Positions 1-6,438 of a stretch of 13,908 nt of DNA are shown piece by piece. Both the position numbers and the translations under genes were made by a program. Origin of the DNA: Sulfurimonas sp. Lineage in GTDB: Bacteria; Campylobacterota; Campylobacteria; Campylobacterales; Sulfurimonadaceae. Each line of letters opens with the position of its first letter. The stretch's first letter is position 1. The notes below the pieces were generated by a model. That model worked only from the letters and a program-made list of their open reading frames with translations, did no database searches and was not told the origin of the DNA. The stretch covers positions 1 to 13,908 of the forward strand of contig JAMOMX010000150.1 of the NCBI GenBank assembly GCA_027066935.1, written 5' to 3'.

Positions 1-222
1 AATTTTTATCATAGCATCTAAATTACGTATATCTTCATTATAATGCTTAATATTTTTCTCTAGCTCTAAAGCCTCAAACATAGATGGTATAGTTGGTATA
101 TCTTTAGAAATTCCAATAACATTTGCCCCCAACTTTAAAAGCCATGTAGTGAGCCAACTCCCCTTAAAACCTGTATGACCAGTTACTAAAACTTTTTTAT
201 CTTTATATATGTTGTTAAACAT
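1..222 (-). CDS. rfbG: CDP-glucose 4,6-dehydratase, N-terminal part (runs off left edge)
   Basis: The first 74 codons are present; the rest lies beyond the left edge. The product is a short-chain dehydrogenase/reductase-type sugar-nucleotide dehydratase that converts CDP-glucose to CDP-4-keto-6-deoxyglucose in the cytoplasm using bound NAD. The visible N-terminus carries the Rossmann-fold nucleotide-binding loop, GHTGFKGSWLT, at about residues 14-24. The GHTGFKGSW form is characteristic of RfbG rather than of dTDP-glucose dehydratases. The ATG shares one base with the stop of the upstream cytidylyltransferase gene (TAATG), so the two are probably translationally coupled. The neighbour makes the substrate of this enzyme, which supports the call. 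Confidence 0.9.
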   Translation of the reverse strand, partial: MFNNIYKDKKVLVTGHTGFKGSWLTTWLLKLGANVIGISKDIPTIPSMFEALELEKNIKHYNEDIRNLDAMIKI

Positions 223-1001
223 TAGTCATCCCAAATTTTCCATTTTGCTTGATTATCATTCCAAAGTTTATTCAGATCATTTTTATCTTTTAAACTATCC
301 ATTGGTCGCCAAAAACCATCATGCTTATATGTTAATATTTCACCATCTTTAGCTAAATTTTGAAGAGGAACTTGTTCAAATACAGTTGAATCACCATCAG
401 TTATATAATCAAATACTTTTGGCTCACATACAAAAAATCCAGCATTAATCCAGCTTCCATCTCCCTTTGGTTTTTCCTTAAAAACATTTACTTTATTATC
501 ACTATCTATATCTAATGCACCAAATCTACCTTCTGGTTGATACGAAGTCATAGTAAGAGTTTTTCCGTGAGATTTATGATACTTAACTAATTCATCAATA
601 TTAACATCTGATACACCATCACCATAAGTAAGCATAAATGGTTCATCTCCTACAAAATTTTGTGCTCTTTTTATTCTTCCACCAGTCATACTGTCTAGTC
701 CAGTATCAAGAAGTGTTACTTTCCACGGCTCGCTTGAATTGTTTAAAATTTCAATTTTTCCATTTGACATATCTATAGTAACATCACTTTGATGTAAAAA
801 ATAATTAGCAAAATATTCTTTTATATAGTAACCTTTATATCCCAAAAGTATTACAAAATCATTAAAACCATAAGTAGAATATATTTTCATGATATGCCAA
901 AGAATAGGCTTTCCACCTATCTCAATCATCGGTTTAGGTCTTATATCTGTCTCTTCGCTAAGTCTTGTGCCAAATCCACCTGCTAATAATAATACTTTCA
1001 T
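222..1001 (-). CDS. rfbF: Glucose-1-phosphate cytidylyltransferase
   Basis: 259 aa, matching the usual family length of about 257. It makes CDP-glucose from glucose-1-phosphate and CTP, the first step to CDP-dideoxyhexoses of O-antigen. The N-terminal nucleotidyltransferase signature GGFGTRL is at residues 8-14, with RPKPM at 21-25, YGDGVSD (the metal-binding Asp region) at 126-132, and the family-typical GFWRPMDSLKDK at 229-240. The start is the ATG at 1001, because AAGGAG lies 8 bases upstream and homologues begin MKVLLLAGG. An open frame continues 39 codons further upstream, but it reads into repeat DNA and is not part of the protein. A TATAAT at 1036-1041 suggests its own promoter. The gene overlaps rfbG by one base. 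Confidence 0.93.
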   Translation of the reverse strand: MKVLLLAGGFGTRLSEETDIRPKPMIEIGGKPILWHIMKIYSTYGFNDFVILLGYKGYYIKEYFANYFLHQSDVTIDMSNGKIEILNNSSEPWKVTLLDTGLDSMTGGRIKRAQNFVGDEPFMLTYGDGVSDVNIDELVKYHKSHGKTLTMTSYQPEGRFGALDIDSDNKVNVFKEKPKGDGSWINAGFFVCEPKVFDYITDGDSTVFEQVPLQNLAKDGEILTYKHDGFWRPMDSLKDKNDLNKLWNDNQAKWKIWDD

Positions 1002-1035
1002 AAAAATCGCTCCTTGCCACCTAATACCTAGAAAA

Positions 1036-1041
1036 ATTATA
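1036..1041 (-). promoter_or_regulatory. Candidate -10 box for rfbF
   Basis: A perfect TATAAT reads on the minus strand, 35 bases upstream of the rfbF ATG. There is no clear -35 hexamer, which is normal for sigma-70 promoters in Campylobacterota. It lies 18 bases outside the end of the palindromic element at 1060. The region is AT-rich, so a chance match is possible. Confidence 0.4.
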
Positions 1042-1059
1042 ATAAAATATTTAAAAGTT

Positions 1060-1329
1060 ATAAGTAAGTGGGCATAAACAACTTCATAAATAACAACATT
1101 TAAAAGGTTTAGATTCAAGGCGAATTTTATTTGGCGATACTAGTATCGTTAAATGAAATTCAACGCAGAAGATGAATCTTTTAAATGTTGCCCGTAGGGT
1201 GAGAAGATAAGCTACAATCTACTTCGTTAAAAATCCTTGAAGCTATTAATAGCTCCTGCATATTTTTGTCTTGTATATTATAGCTTCTCTTCTCATTAGT
1301 TATGAAATTATTTATGTCCACTTACTTAT
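1060..1329. repeat. Palindromic intergenic element with 30-bp terminal inverted repeats
   Basis: This fills the gap between the glycosyltransferase and rfbF. The ends, 1060-1089 and 1300-1329, are inverted repeats matching at 27 of 30 positions (outer part ATAAGTAAGTGG on one side, ATAAGTAAGTGG as reverse complement on the other). Inside are three further symmetries. A long hairpin runs 1094-1190 (13 perfect outer pairs, a 19-pair inner stem centred on GATACTAGTATC). A second imperfect stem is 1201-1217 with 1278-1294 (15/17). A 14-bp perfect palindrome, AGCTATTAATAGCT, is at 1241-1254. There is no long ORF and no transposase. About 70 bases of one end recur at 8830-8899, so it is dispersed. 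It resembles a MITE or BIME-like element; the class is inferred. Confidence 0.75.
1094..1190 (+). repeat. Long imperfect hairpin inside the palindromic element
   Basis: Arms 1094-1106 and 1178-1190 pair perfectly over 13 bases. Arms 1122-1140 and 1143-1161 pair over 19 positions. The three non-Watson-Crick positions (1128, 1133, 1134) are all G-U when read as plus-strand RNA. On the minus strand the same positions would be A-C mismatches. The middle (about 1107-1121 with 1162-1177) pairs poorly. Confidence 0.6.
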
Positions 1330-2523
1330 TAATTTCCTATATTCTTTTACCATAAGATTAGCTTTAAATTTTTTATTATATCTATTATATCCATTTACTC
1401 CAAATTTAACACAAATATCTTCATGATTAAGTAAAAATAAAAATTTTTCTGTAAAATCTTCATAGTCATCATGCTCAATTACATAGCCAGATACACCATC
1501 TGCCACTACCTCTGGAAGGCCACCAATATTTGTAGCTACTACAGGTATCTTCATTACCATCGCTTCCACTGCAGTATACCCAAATGATTCAAAAGATTGT
1601 GAAGGTATAGCTAAGATATTAACATCTTTCAAAATATGTCCTACATCAATATAATCTTCTATAAATATATTTTCATTTTCTTCTTTTAGTTTTTGTAAAT
1701 ATTCAATATAATTTTTATTACCATCTCCAAACATAAACAAATAAACATTTTTATATCTTTTATTGACTTCTAAAAACACTTTTATTAAAAAATCTTGCCC
1801 TTTTCTTTTTTCATATGAACCTAACATTACTATTACTTTAGATTTTTTATCAAGACGATATTTTTCTTTTATAGAAATTTCATTATCAAGATTTTCATTC
1901 AAACTAATTCCATTGTATATGTATGTTTTTTTAGAATTTTGAAAACTATTTCGTTTATTAAGAGTATTTATACTATTTCTTGATACAGATATAAATCCTT
2001 TAACATATTTTCTCAAAACTTTATCTATTAATATACTTCTAAAATACTTCAATTTATCTATTCCACTATAGTCAGCATAAGATAATGCTAAATTATGAAA
2101 ATTATGCCAAGCTTTATTGTTTGGATATAATTTCCCCCATGCTATTGTTGCACTTAAACAAGAGTCTCCACCAGGATAACCACCATTTATTACCATAAGT
2201 TTATCAAACTCATATTTCATAAAAAATCTTTTCAATAGGTATACTTGAATTGGAATATCAACTATGAAATACAGAAATTTTAGTAATCCATAGAAAGCTG
2301 TTGGTAAATCAGGATAATGATATTTTAAATCCCAAGTAAGAGGAATATTATGTTCTAGCAATTTCACATCTTTATTTAACTTACCTTTTAATAAATCAAG
2401 ACCGGGATGAGTAGGGTTACATATTAAGGTTAGTTCATCTTTTTTCCAATTATTTAGTAGATTAATTACAAATGTATCTAATCCTCCCACCTGAATATTT
2501 TCCATAAAAAAAGCTATTCTCAT
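1312..2523 (-). CDS. GT4-family glycosyltransferase
   Basis: 403 aa, a GT-B fold retaining glycosyltransferase that would transfer a sugar from a nucleotide donor during surface-polysaccharide assembly at the cytoplasmic face. The N-terminus MRIAFFMENIQVGG carries the usual Gly-rich acceptor-domain loop. The C-terminal donor domain has VIVMLGSYEKRKGQ and the EX7E motif ESFGYTAVE (about 312-320), followed by VVATNIGGLPEVV. I start at 2523 because that ATG overlaps the upstream methyltransferase stop as ATGA; an ATG four codons earlier (2535) is the alternative. The last codons (SKWT and the stop) lie inside the terminal inverted repeat of the 1060-1329 element, so the natural C-terminus may have been replaced by a few residues. 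Donor and acceptor sugars cannot be told. Confidence 0.88.
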   Translation of the reverse strand: MRIAFFMENIQVGGLDTFVINLLNNWKKDELTLICNPTHPGLDLLKGKLNKDVKLLEHNIPLTWDLKYHYPDLPTAFYGLLKFLYFIVDIPIQVYLLKRFFMKYEFDKLMVINGGYPGGDSCLSATIAWGKLYPNNKAWHNFHNLALSYADYSGIDKLKYFRSILIDKVLRKYVKGFISVSRNSINTLNKRNSFQNSKKTYIYNGISLNENLDNEISIKEKYRLDKKSKVIVMLGSYEKRKGQDFLIKVFLEVNKRYKNVYLFMFGDGNKNYIEYLQKLKEENENIFIEDYIDVGHILKDVNILAIPSQSFESFGYTAVEAMVMKIPVVATNIGGLPEVVADGVSGYVIEHDDYEDFTEKFLFLLNHEDICVKFGVNGYNRYNKKFKANLMVKEYRKLISKWT

Positions 2524-3212
2524 TTTTTTGTACATTCAACCAATAAGTGATGATAAATTGATACATCATTTCTGTTTTTAAATTTAAACAAACTTAAATT
2601 TAAAATTGGTACAATCATTAAACTAAAAAGTCTTCTAATTATTTTTCCAAAAATATTGCGATTTATTTCTCCATTAAATATTAAAGATTCATTCCATAAT
2701 GAATATAGTGTATAATATCTGTTACCCACTTTATTAATTATAATATTTTCATAACCACATTTTTCTAAAATTACCTTGATACCAGAGCTGCTATATCTGG
2801 CAAAATCATATGGCATTTCATGCTCACGGTACATAAAAGGAATACTAAGTAACAGTGTCCCATCCTTAGATATTTTAGAATGCAAATCTATTAACACTTT
2901 GTATGGTTCTTCCGTATGTTCTAATACATCTAAGAGTAGCACTAAATCATATTTATCATTAACAGGCATTTTTTGATTTGGTTCAATCACTAAATCTATA
3001 GAGCTGTCTTCGTTCTGTTCAATATCTACAGAGTAATATTTATTACTTTTAAATAAAGTCCTATAAGGCATATTCCCAGCACCATAATCAAGTATGGTTT
3101 CACTTTTTGAAAATCTTTTTAAAAAATTAACAATCTCGTTAAAGAGTGTATAATTAGGATTAAAAATATTTAAATCTAAGCCATTTTTTCTTATTTTATT
3201 ATATTTAGCCAT
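2520..3212 (-). CDS. Class I SAM-dependent methyltransferase (Methyltransf_11/23-like)
   Basis: 230 aa. The Rossmann-like core shows motif I LDYGAGN (residues 41-47), the acidic ribose-binding residue in VDIE (62-65), and post-motif LLLDVLEHTEEP (92-103), the VLEH form typical of Methyltransf_11/23 enzymes. PYDFARYSSSGI follows at about 134-145. It probably methylates a sugar or lipid-linked glycan intermediate, judging only from its place between another methyltransferase and a glycosyltransferase. The ATG overlaps the upstream gene's stop by 8 bases (ATGGCTAA), and its own stop overlaps the glycosyltransferase start as ATGA. The three genes therefore look like one translationally coupled unit. 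Confidence 0.82.
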   Translation of the reverse strand: MAKYNKIRKNGLDLNIFNPNYTLFNEIVNFLKRFSKSETILDYGAGNMPYRTLFKSNKYYSVDIEQNEDSSIDLVIEPNQKMPVNDKYDLVLLLDVLEHTEEPYKVLIDLHSKISKDGTLLLSIPFMYREHEMPYDFARYSSSGIKVILEKCGYENIIINKVGNRYYTLYSLWNESLIFNGEINRNIFGKIIRRLFSLMIVPILNLSLFKFKNRNDVSIYHHLLVECTKK

Positions 3213-3960
3213 TTGAAGCCTTATTTGTAAAATATTTATTATTATTTATTTCGATAGTTTTGATTAAATCTAAAATTTTCCAAACTCCCATCTTTTTCTC
3301 TGAATGAACTTTATCTTCACTCCATGAATCATCAAGATACAGCATAGGTTTTGGTAAATTAAATGGCATTATTTCAAGATTAATTTTTCTCCATCTATCC
3401 CCATTACTTACACTTTTGTTCTCCTTAAGCTCTGGATATGTTGTCGTAATAATATATCTTATTTTAGATGATAATACTTTAGACATAATCAGCGAAACTT
3501 GTTCATTTGATAAATGAATAAATAAATCTCTAATAAATATAATATCAACATGAGGAAGTTCATCTCTCAATAAATCAAAATGAAGAAATTTAAATTTATT
3601 ATTATTAGCATATTTATTCTGATTTACAGAAACCAATTCTTTAACTATATCCCCTCCGATATAATCTACATACTCCAATTCCAATTCGGACATCCAATTA
3701 AAATCTCCACACGGTACATCAAATATTGATTTTATATCATATTCTCTCAAAAAGACAGAGAGTTCGTTTCGTATATTAGTAGTTGCTGATAGGCTAGAGC
3801 CTGATCCAGATTTATTTTTAAATTTATAACCTGCCCAAAATCCACTTTTATAAATTATTGTAAATTTTTCTTCTTCATTGCTCACTTTACCTATGTATTG
3901 TTTAATGATATAATTTTTTATAATCACTGGGACACTAAGCAATTTATCTATTGTCTTCAT
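3205..3960 (-). CDS. Class I SAM-dependent methyltransferase, glycan cluster
   Basis: 251 aa. SAM-binding motif I appears as IFDVPCGDFNWM (79-90), followed by GGDIV (102-106) and IIFIRDLFIHLS (140-151), the family's 'RDLFIHLS' segment after the fourth strand. A basic/hydrophobic N-terminus precedes the fold. AGAGGA lies about 7 bases before the ATG at 3960, which supports this start. It is the first gene of the cluster portion left downstream of the transposon scar: the end hairpin of the IS200-type element stops only some 23 bases upstream. Its original promoter may have been displaced, and expression may now depend on sequence within or across the insertion. The substrate is not identifiable. 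Confidence 0.8.
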   Translation of the reverse strand: MKTIDKLLSVPVIIKNYIIKQYIGKVSNEEEKFTIIYKSGFWAGYKFKNKSGSGSSLSATTNIRNELSVFLREYDIKSIFDVPCGDFNWMSELELEYVDYIGGDIVKELVSVNQNKYANNNKFKFLHFDLLRDELPHVDIIFIRDLFIHLSNEQVSLIMSKVLSSKIRYIITTTYPELKENKSVSNGDRWRKINLEIMPFNLPKPMLYLDDSWSEDKVHSEKKMGVWKILDLIKTIEINNNKYFTNKASNG

Positions 3961-3983
3961 AATATTTTCCTCTTATATTTAAT

Positions 3984-4020
3984 GAAGCTCCTCGACCCAG
4001 AGGGTACGAGGTATCTTCAT
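3984..4020. repeat. Right-end hairpin of the IS200-type element
   Basis: On the minus strand CCTCG-T-ACCC pairs with GGGT-CGAGG around a TCT loop (4011 down to 3990), leaving one unpaired T in the stem. The outer ATGAAG/CTTCAT extends the stem past a short internal loop. An extrahelical T in the end hairpin is a known recognition feature for IS608-type TnpA. The tnpA stop codon (4017-4019) lies inside the outer stem. Confidence 0.65.
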
Positions 4021-4469
4021 ACCTCCAAACTCAATTGACCTTGATGAATCTTTGAATATTTTTCTTCTTTGCCTTGATTTTGAATATATTTTACAATAGC
4101 GTCTTTGCTCGCATATTGTCCTACTGTATTAGCGTAATAACCACTTGTCCATAAATTACCGCCCCACAATATTTTCTTTAACTTTTTATGCTTTTTAAAT
4201 ATCTCTTTAGCTGTAATACTTTTTATTATTGTTACTATATTTGATACTGTCATTGTTGGTACACTTTGAACTAGAAAGTGTACATGATCAAGGTCGTTAC
4301 CTATTTCTACAAAGTTAATCTCATATCTTTTTGATATATCTTCACAAACTCCTATCAGAGTTTGTTCTACCTCTTTGCTAAAAACTTCCTTCCTATATTT
4401 TGATGGAAATACGAAATGGTAGAGTAACAATGTTTTATTATGGCTTTTATATATGTGTTCATCTTCCAT
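4017..4469 (-). CDS. tnpA: IS200/IS605-family transposase TnpA (Y1 HUH)
   Basis: 150 aa, full length for the family. It is a single-domain HUH endonuclease that nicks and rejoins single-stranded DNA. The metal-binding HUH motif is H62-V-H64 in DLDHVHFLVQ. The catalytic tyrosine is most likely Y128 in IVKYIQNQG. WGGNLWTSGYYANTVG (102-117) is the conserved block before the catalytic helix. There is no clear ribosome-binding site: TATACT sits only six bases before the ATG, so translation may be leaderless or begin from outside transcription. The reading frame is intact and all key residues are present, so the element may still be active. Confidence 0.93.
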   Translation of the reverse strand: MEDEHIYKSHNKTLLLYHFVFPSKYRKEVFSKEVEQTLIGVCEDISKRYEINFVEIGNDLDHVHFLVQSVPTMTVSNIVTIIKSITAKEIFKKHKKLKKILWGGNLWTSGYYANTVGQYASKDAIVKYIQNQGKEEKYSKIHQGQLSLEV

Positions 4470-4488
4470 AACAAAAGTATAGCATATG

Positions 4489-4503
4489 CGACCCAGAGGG
4501 TCG
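4489..4503. repeat. Left-end hairpin of the IS200-type element
   Basis: A perfect 6-bp stem CGACCC/GGGTCG surrounds a three-base loop, 20 bases upstream of the tnpA start. It shares the ACCC-TCT-GGGT core with the right-end hairpin on the minus strand but lacks its extra T. It lies just before the IS5-type remnant. Confidence 0.6.
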
Positions 4504-4523
4504 GGGAATTAAACCCTCCTTAG

Positions 4524-4778
4524 ATTAAAAAAATACATGCAAATTCTGAACTTCCTTGTAAGGCTTCAAAATTAAAACCACTTACTGATATTCAAAAACA
4601 AGAGAATCAAAAGAGAGCTTTAACTCGTATAACAGTTGAACATGTTAATGCTAAAATTAAAACTTTTCAAATCCTTACTCAAAAATATCGTAATCGCAGA
4701 AAAAGATATAATTTACGATTCAATTTGATTTGTGGCTTCATCAATTTTGACCGTGGATTTGAGGTTGCTGGAAAATGA
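4524..4778 (+). pseudogene. IS5-family (DDE_Tnp_4-like) transposase, C-terminal remnant
   Basis: An open frame without a start encodes about 84 residues matching the C-terminus of IS5-type DDE transposases. It includes HANSELPCK, then ALTRITVEHVNAKIKTFQIL, which carries the third catalytic acidic residue (Glu of VEHV), then the signature YRNRRKRYNLRFNLICG. The frame begins right after a TAG at 4521-4523, and the whole N-terminal part with the two catalytic Asp residues is absent. The left break lies within about 20 bases of the IS200-type left end, so either the IS200 element or a deletion removed the rest. The frame ends with TGA at 4776-4778, just inside the presumed IS end. Confidence 0.85.
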
Positions 4779-5049
4779 GTTTTGCAAGAAGTCTAATATA
4801 AAATCTAATTTCTTTCACTAATAAAATTTCAAATGATAAAAATAAACTTGACAATGCAATAAAACTAAAAAAAGCTATACTGGCTATACTTTCTAAATTA
4901 TAATCAAATTTAGTACTTTCATTTATCTCATGAATAGCCATAAATCCAAAAAACAAAATTGCTATTCCATTAGGAAAAAACAATCTCCATAAAACTCTTC
5001 CAGCTTCATACTCCATAACCAATAATGGTTTTTCTTCTTGGTCCATCAT
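4741..5049 (-). pseudogene. Small membrane protein, 3' end cut off by the IS5-type element
   Basis: 102-codon frame. An acidic N-terminus (MMDQEEKPLLVMEYEAGR) is followed by two hydrophobic segments, roughly residues 22-42 and 56-76, and LLVKEIRFY. The last 17 or so residues (from about RLLAKLIF) are encoded by the IS5-type end, antisense to the transposase remnant, so the native C-terminus is lost. GAGAGG lies a few bases before the ATG. It resembles the broken gene at 8181-8549 in layout and residues (EE..L..EYE, LF..GI..FF, ILVK[EK]I), where about 45 further residues follow this point. Its role is unknown. The truncated product may or may not be made. Confidence 0.6.
4777..4795. repeat. 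Presumed terminal sequence of the IS5-type remnant
   Basis: Read on the minus strand this begins TAGACTTCTTGCAAAAC, resembling, from memory, termini of IS427-group IS5 elements. Homology of the overlapping membrane-protein gene to its paralogue also breaks at about this point. The partner end is missing, so the boundary is inferred. Confidence 0.4.
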
Positions 5050-5162
5050 GTTACCTCTCTTTTAAATCCACTAATAACTATTTCAGTTCCATCGCTTATA
5101 ATAGTACTTATATTATTTGATGTTGTATTACTCTTTTGATTATATTCACTAACTCTAGACCA
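5046..5162 (-). pseudogene. Possible 3' remnant of the short tail-fibre-like gene
   Basis: The frame of the 80-aa ORF continues open for 38 codons past its TAA, ending in TGA overlapping the next gene's ATGATG start. The translation is Ser/Thr/Asn-rich, ending in ISDGTEIVISGFKREV, and looks protein-like rather than random. The arrangement suggests the gene once ended here and was broken by a stop or a pair of small indels near 5165. Confidence 0.3.
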
Positions 5163-5405
5163 TTAATTCCAACATCTGTAATAATAAGCATCAATAAGAG
5201 TTTCTGTTTCACTTTTTGTGTAGCCTCCAGTACTTTCGGATGCAATTATATTAGACATTAAACTATTTAATTTATTAAAATTAACCAAGCTTGATTGCGG
5301 TAATACGCTGTTTATTTCTGTTTTAGTTTCTTGACCTTCGTATTGCTTCAACCATGAAACTAATAAATCTTTATATGTCGTTGCATCTAATGTTGATAAA
5401 TTCAT
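5163..5405 (-). CDS. Short uncharacterised protein with tail-fibre-like motif, possibly truncated
   Basis: 80 aa. The first part (LSTLDATTYKDLLVSWLKQYEG) is predicted helical. The end, GGYTKSETETLIDAYYY, resembles the short repeat found in phage tail fibres ([YF]TKSE[TV]D-LI-YY), here as a single copy. The final residues RCWN are unlike the rest, and coding-like sequence continues after the stop, so this is probably the front of a longer gene. It follows the LprI-like gene with one base between them. AAGGA precedes the ATG. No specific role can be assigned; a structural or adhesive function is only suggested by the motif. Confidence 0.5.
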   Translation of the reverse strand: MNLSTLDATTYKDLLVSWLKQYEGQETKTEINSVLPQSSLVNFNKLNSLMSNIIASESTGGYTKSETETLIDAYYYRCWN

Positions 5406-5406
5406 T

Positions 5407-6438
5407 TTATTTTTCCTTTTTTTGTTTTATAATATAATTTATTTGACCAAGAAAATTTAATTTTTTTGTTCCATACAGTTTTATAATTACATTACCTTGA
5501 TAATTAGAAATACTTAATAGATAACTCTTTTTTTTCCTATTCATTACTGTTATAGTTCTTTTCAAATCGTTATTAAACTTTCCAACAATTTTTTGATTAA
5601 TTGTACAATACGAATTTATTAATTTATTATTAGTATCAAAAAAATCATACCATTCATTGGAATAATTTTTTCTCATATCTTCTAAACATTTATCAGTATA
5701 TGGAGTTGATGTAAATTTTTTACAATATTCTTTATCTAATAAATTGTAGATGTAATTATTATTTTTATATTGAGCTAGTATTAATTCATTTTCATCGTCA
5801 CCATCCATATTTGTTTCCCATAATGAAAATTTTTTTATTTGATGTGCTTCATATCTTTTAAAGTGACTATAATCTTCCTTTAGGGACACCTCGAAATCTA
5901 ACCTCATATTCCAACAATCATTGCCCAATAAATCTTTGAGTTTTGTATTGTTATAATCTACTTTATGAAGTATTGGCTTATTTACTATTATGTTTTTAAA
6001 AATAAACAAATCTTTTAAAAAGAGAGTCATTTCTTTTTCTTTTATCATAATAGAAGTCACTTTTATTGCTTTTTGTGATATTTTCATAATATCAAGCATC
6101 TTCTTTGAAAAAGTATTTTGATTTGAAAGTGAAGTATTTAAATTTTCTATCCTTGTTTGATATTTATTTTTTATACATGAGTTATCTTTACACTTATTTC
6201 TCTGTTTAATCCAAACTATCTGCTCTTGTTTTATATCATTTGTAATAAGTTTAAAACTTTTGTATATTTTATTTAACTCATTATCTAAATCTGATAAATT
6301 TTCATTTCTACAAATCTTATATTCTACACTACTATTTTTTACTTTCTCGCAACTAAATGATGGTTTATAAAACTTTACTTGCTCATTTGCACATGTCACA
6401 TTTAGTAGTGCAGTCAGTATTAAAATTATCTTTTTCAT
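5407..6438 (-). CDS. Secreted protein with N-terminal LprI-like domain
   Basis: 343 aa. A signal peptide (MKKIILILTALLNVTCA, cleavage probably near residue 17-19; C17 gives only a poor lipobox) implies export to the periplasm. Residues about 30-100 match the LprI-like domain (PF07007 type): paired cysteines, LDNELNKIYKSFK, then EQIVWIKQRNKCKDNSC and YQTRIENL. The prototype, mycobacterial LprI, inhibits lysozyme, but most relatives are untested. The remaining 240 residues are Lys/Asn-rich with several Cys, and I do not recognise them. The segment MDGDDENELILAQYKN resembles a short calcium-binding or FG-GAP-like loop. The start directly abuts the upstream stop (TAGATG), with GAGG before it. Neutralising a wall-degrading enzyme is plausible but inferred. 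Confidence 0.7.
   Translation of the reverse strand: MKKIILILTALLNVTCANEQVKFYKPSFSCEKVKNSSVEYKICRNENLSDLDNELNKIYKSFKLITNDIKQEQIVWIKQRNKCKDNSCIKNKYQTRIENLNTSLSNQNTFSKKMLDIMKISQKAIKVTSIMIKEKEMTLFLKDLFIFKNIIVNKPILHKVDYNNTKLKDLLGNDCWNMRLDFEVSLKEDYSHFKRYEAHQIKKFSLWETNMDGDDENELILAQYKNNNYIYNLLDKEYCKKFTSTPYTDKCLEDMRKNYSNEWYDFFDTNNKLINSYCTINQKIVGKFNNDLKRTITVMNRKKKSYLLSISNYQGNVIIKLYGTKKLNFLGQINYIIKQKKEK

Larger units (their letters stand above)
3983..4510 (-). mobile_element. IS200/IS605-family element, tnpA-only (IS200 type)
   Basis: A single transposase gene (4017-4469) is bracketed by related hairpins sharing the core ACCC-TCT-GGGT. These elements move as single-stranded DNA, with end hairpins recognised by the Y1 transposase, and leave no terminal inverted repeats or target duplications. 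No tnpB is present. The exact ends are not defined by the sequence alone; the limits given are the outer hairpin on the right end and the GC-rich block on the left end. Confidence 0.8.

Noticed and set aside
889..1077. 62-codon plus-strand open frame
   Set aside because: Antisense to rfbF over most of its length; its end is the terminal repeat.
1002..1118. In-frame 39-codon N-terminal extension of rfbF
   Set aside because: It reads into repeat DNA, homologues begin at MKVLLLAGG, and a good AAGGAG precedes the internal ATG at 1001.
1060..1329. The palindromic element as a simple rho-independent terminator
   Set aside because: It is far longer than a terminator, has paired 30-bp ends, no T run after a GC-rich stem, and recurs elsewhere.
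2776..2976. 66-codon plus-strand open frame
   Set aside because: Entirely antisense to a well-supported methyltransferase, with no family resemblance.
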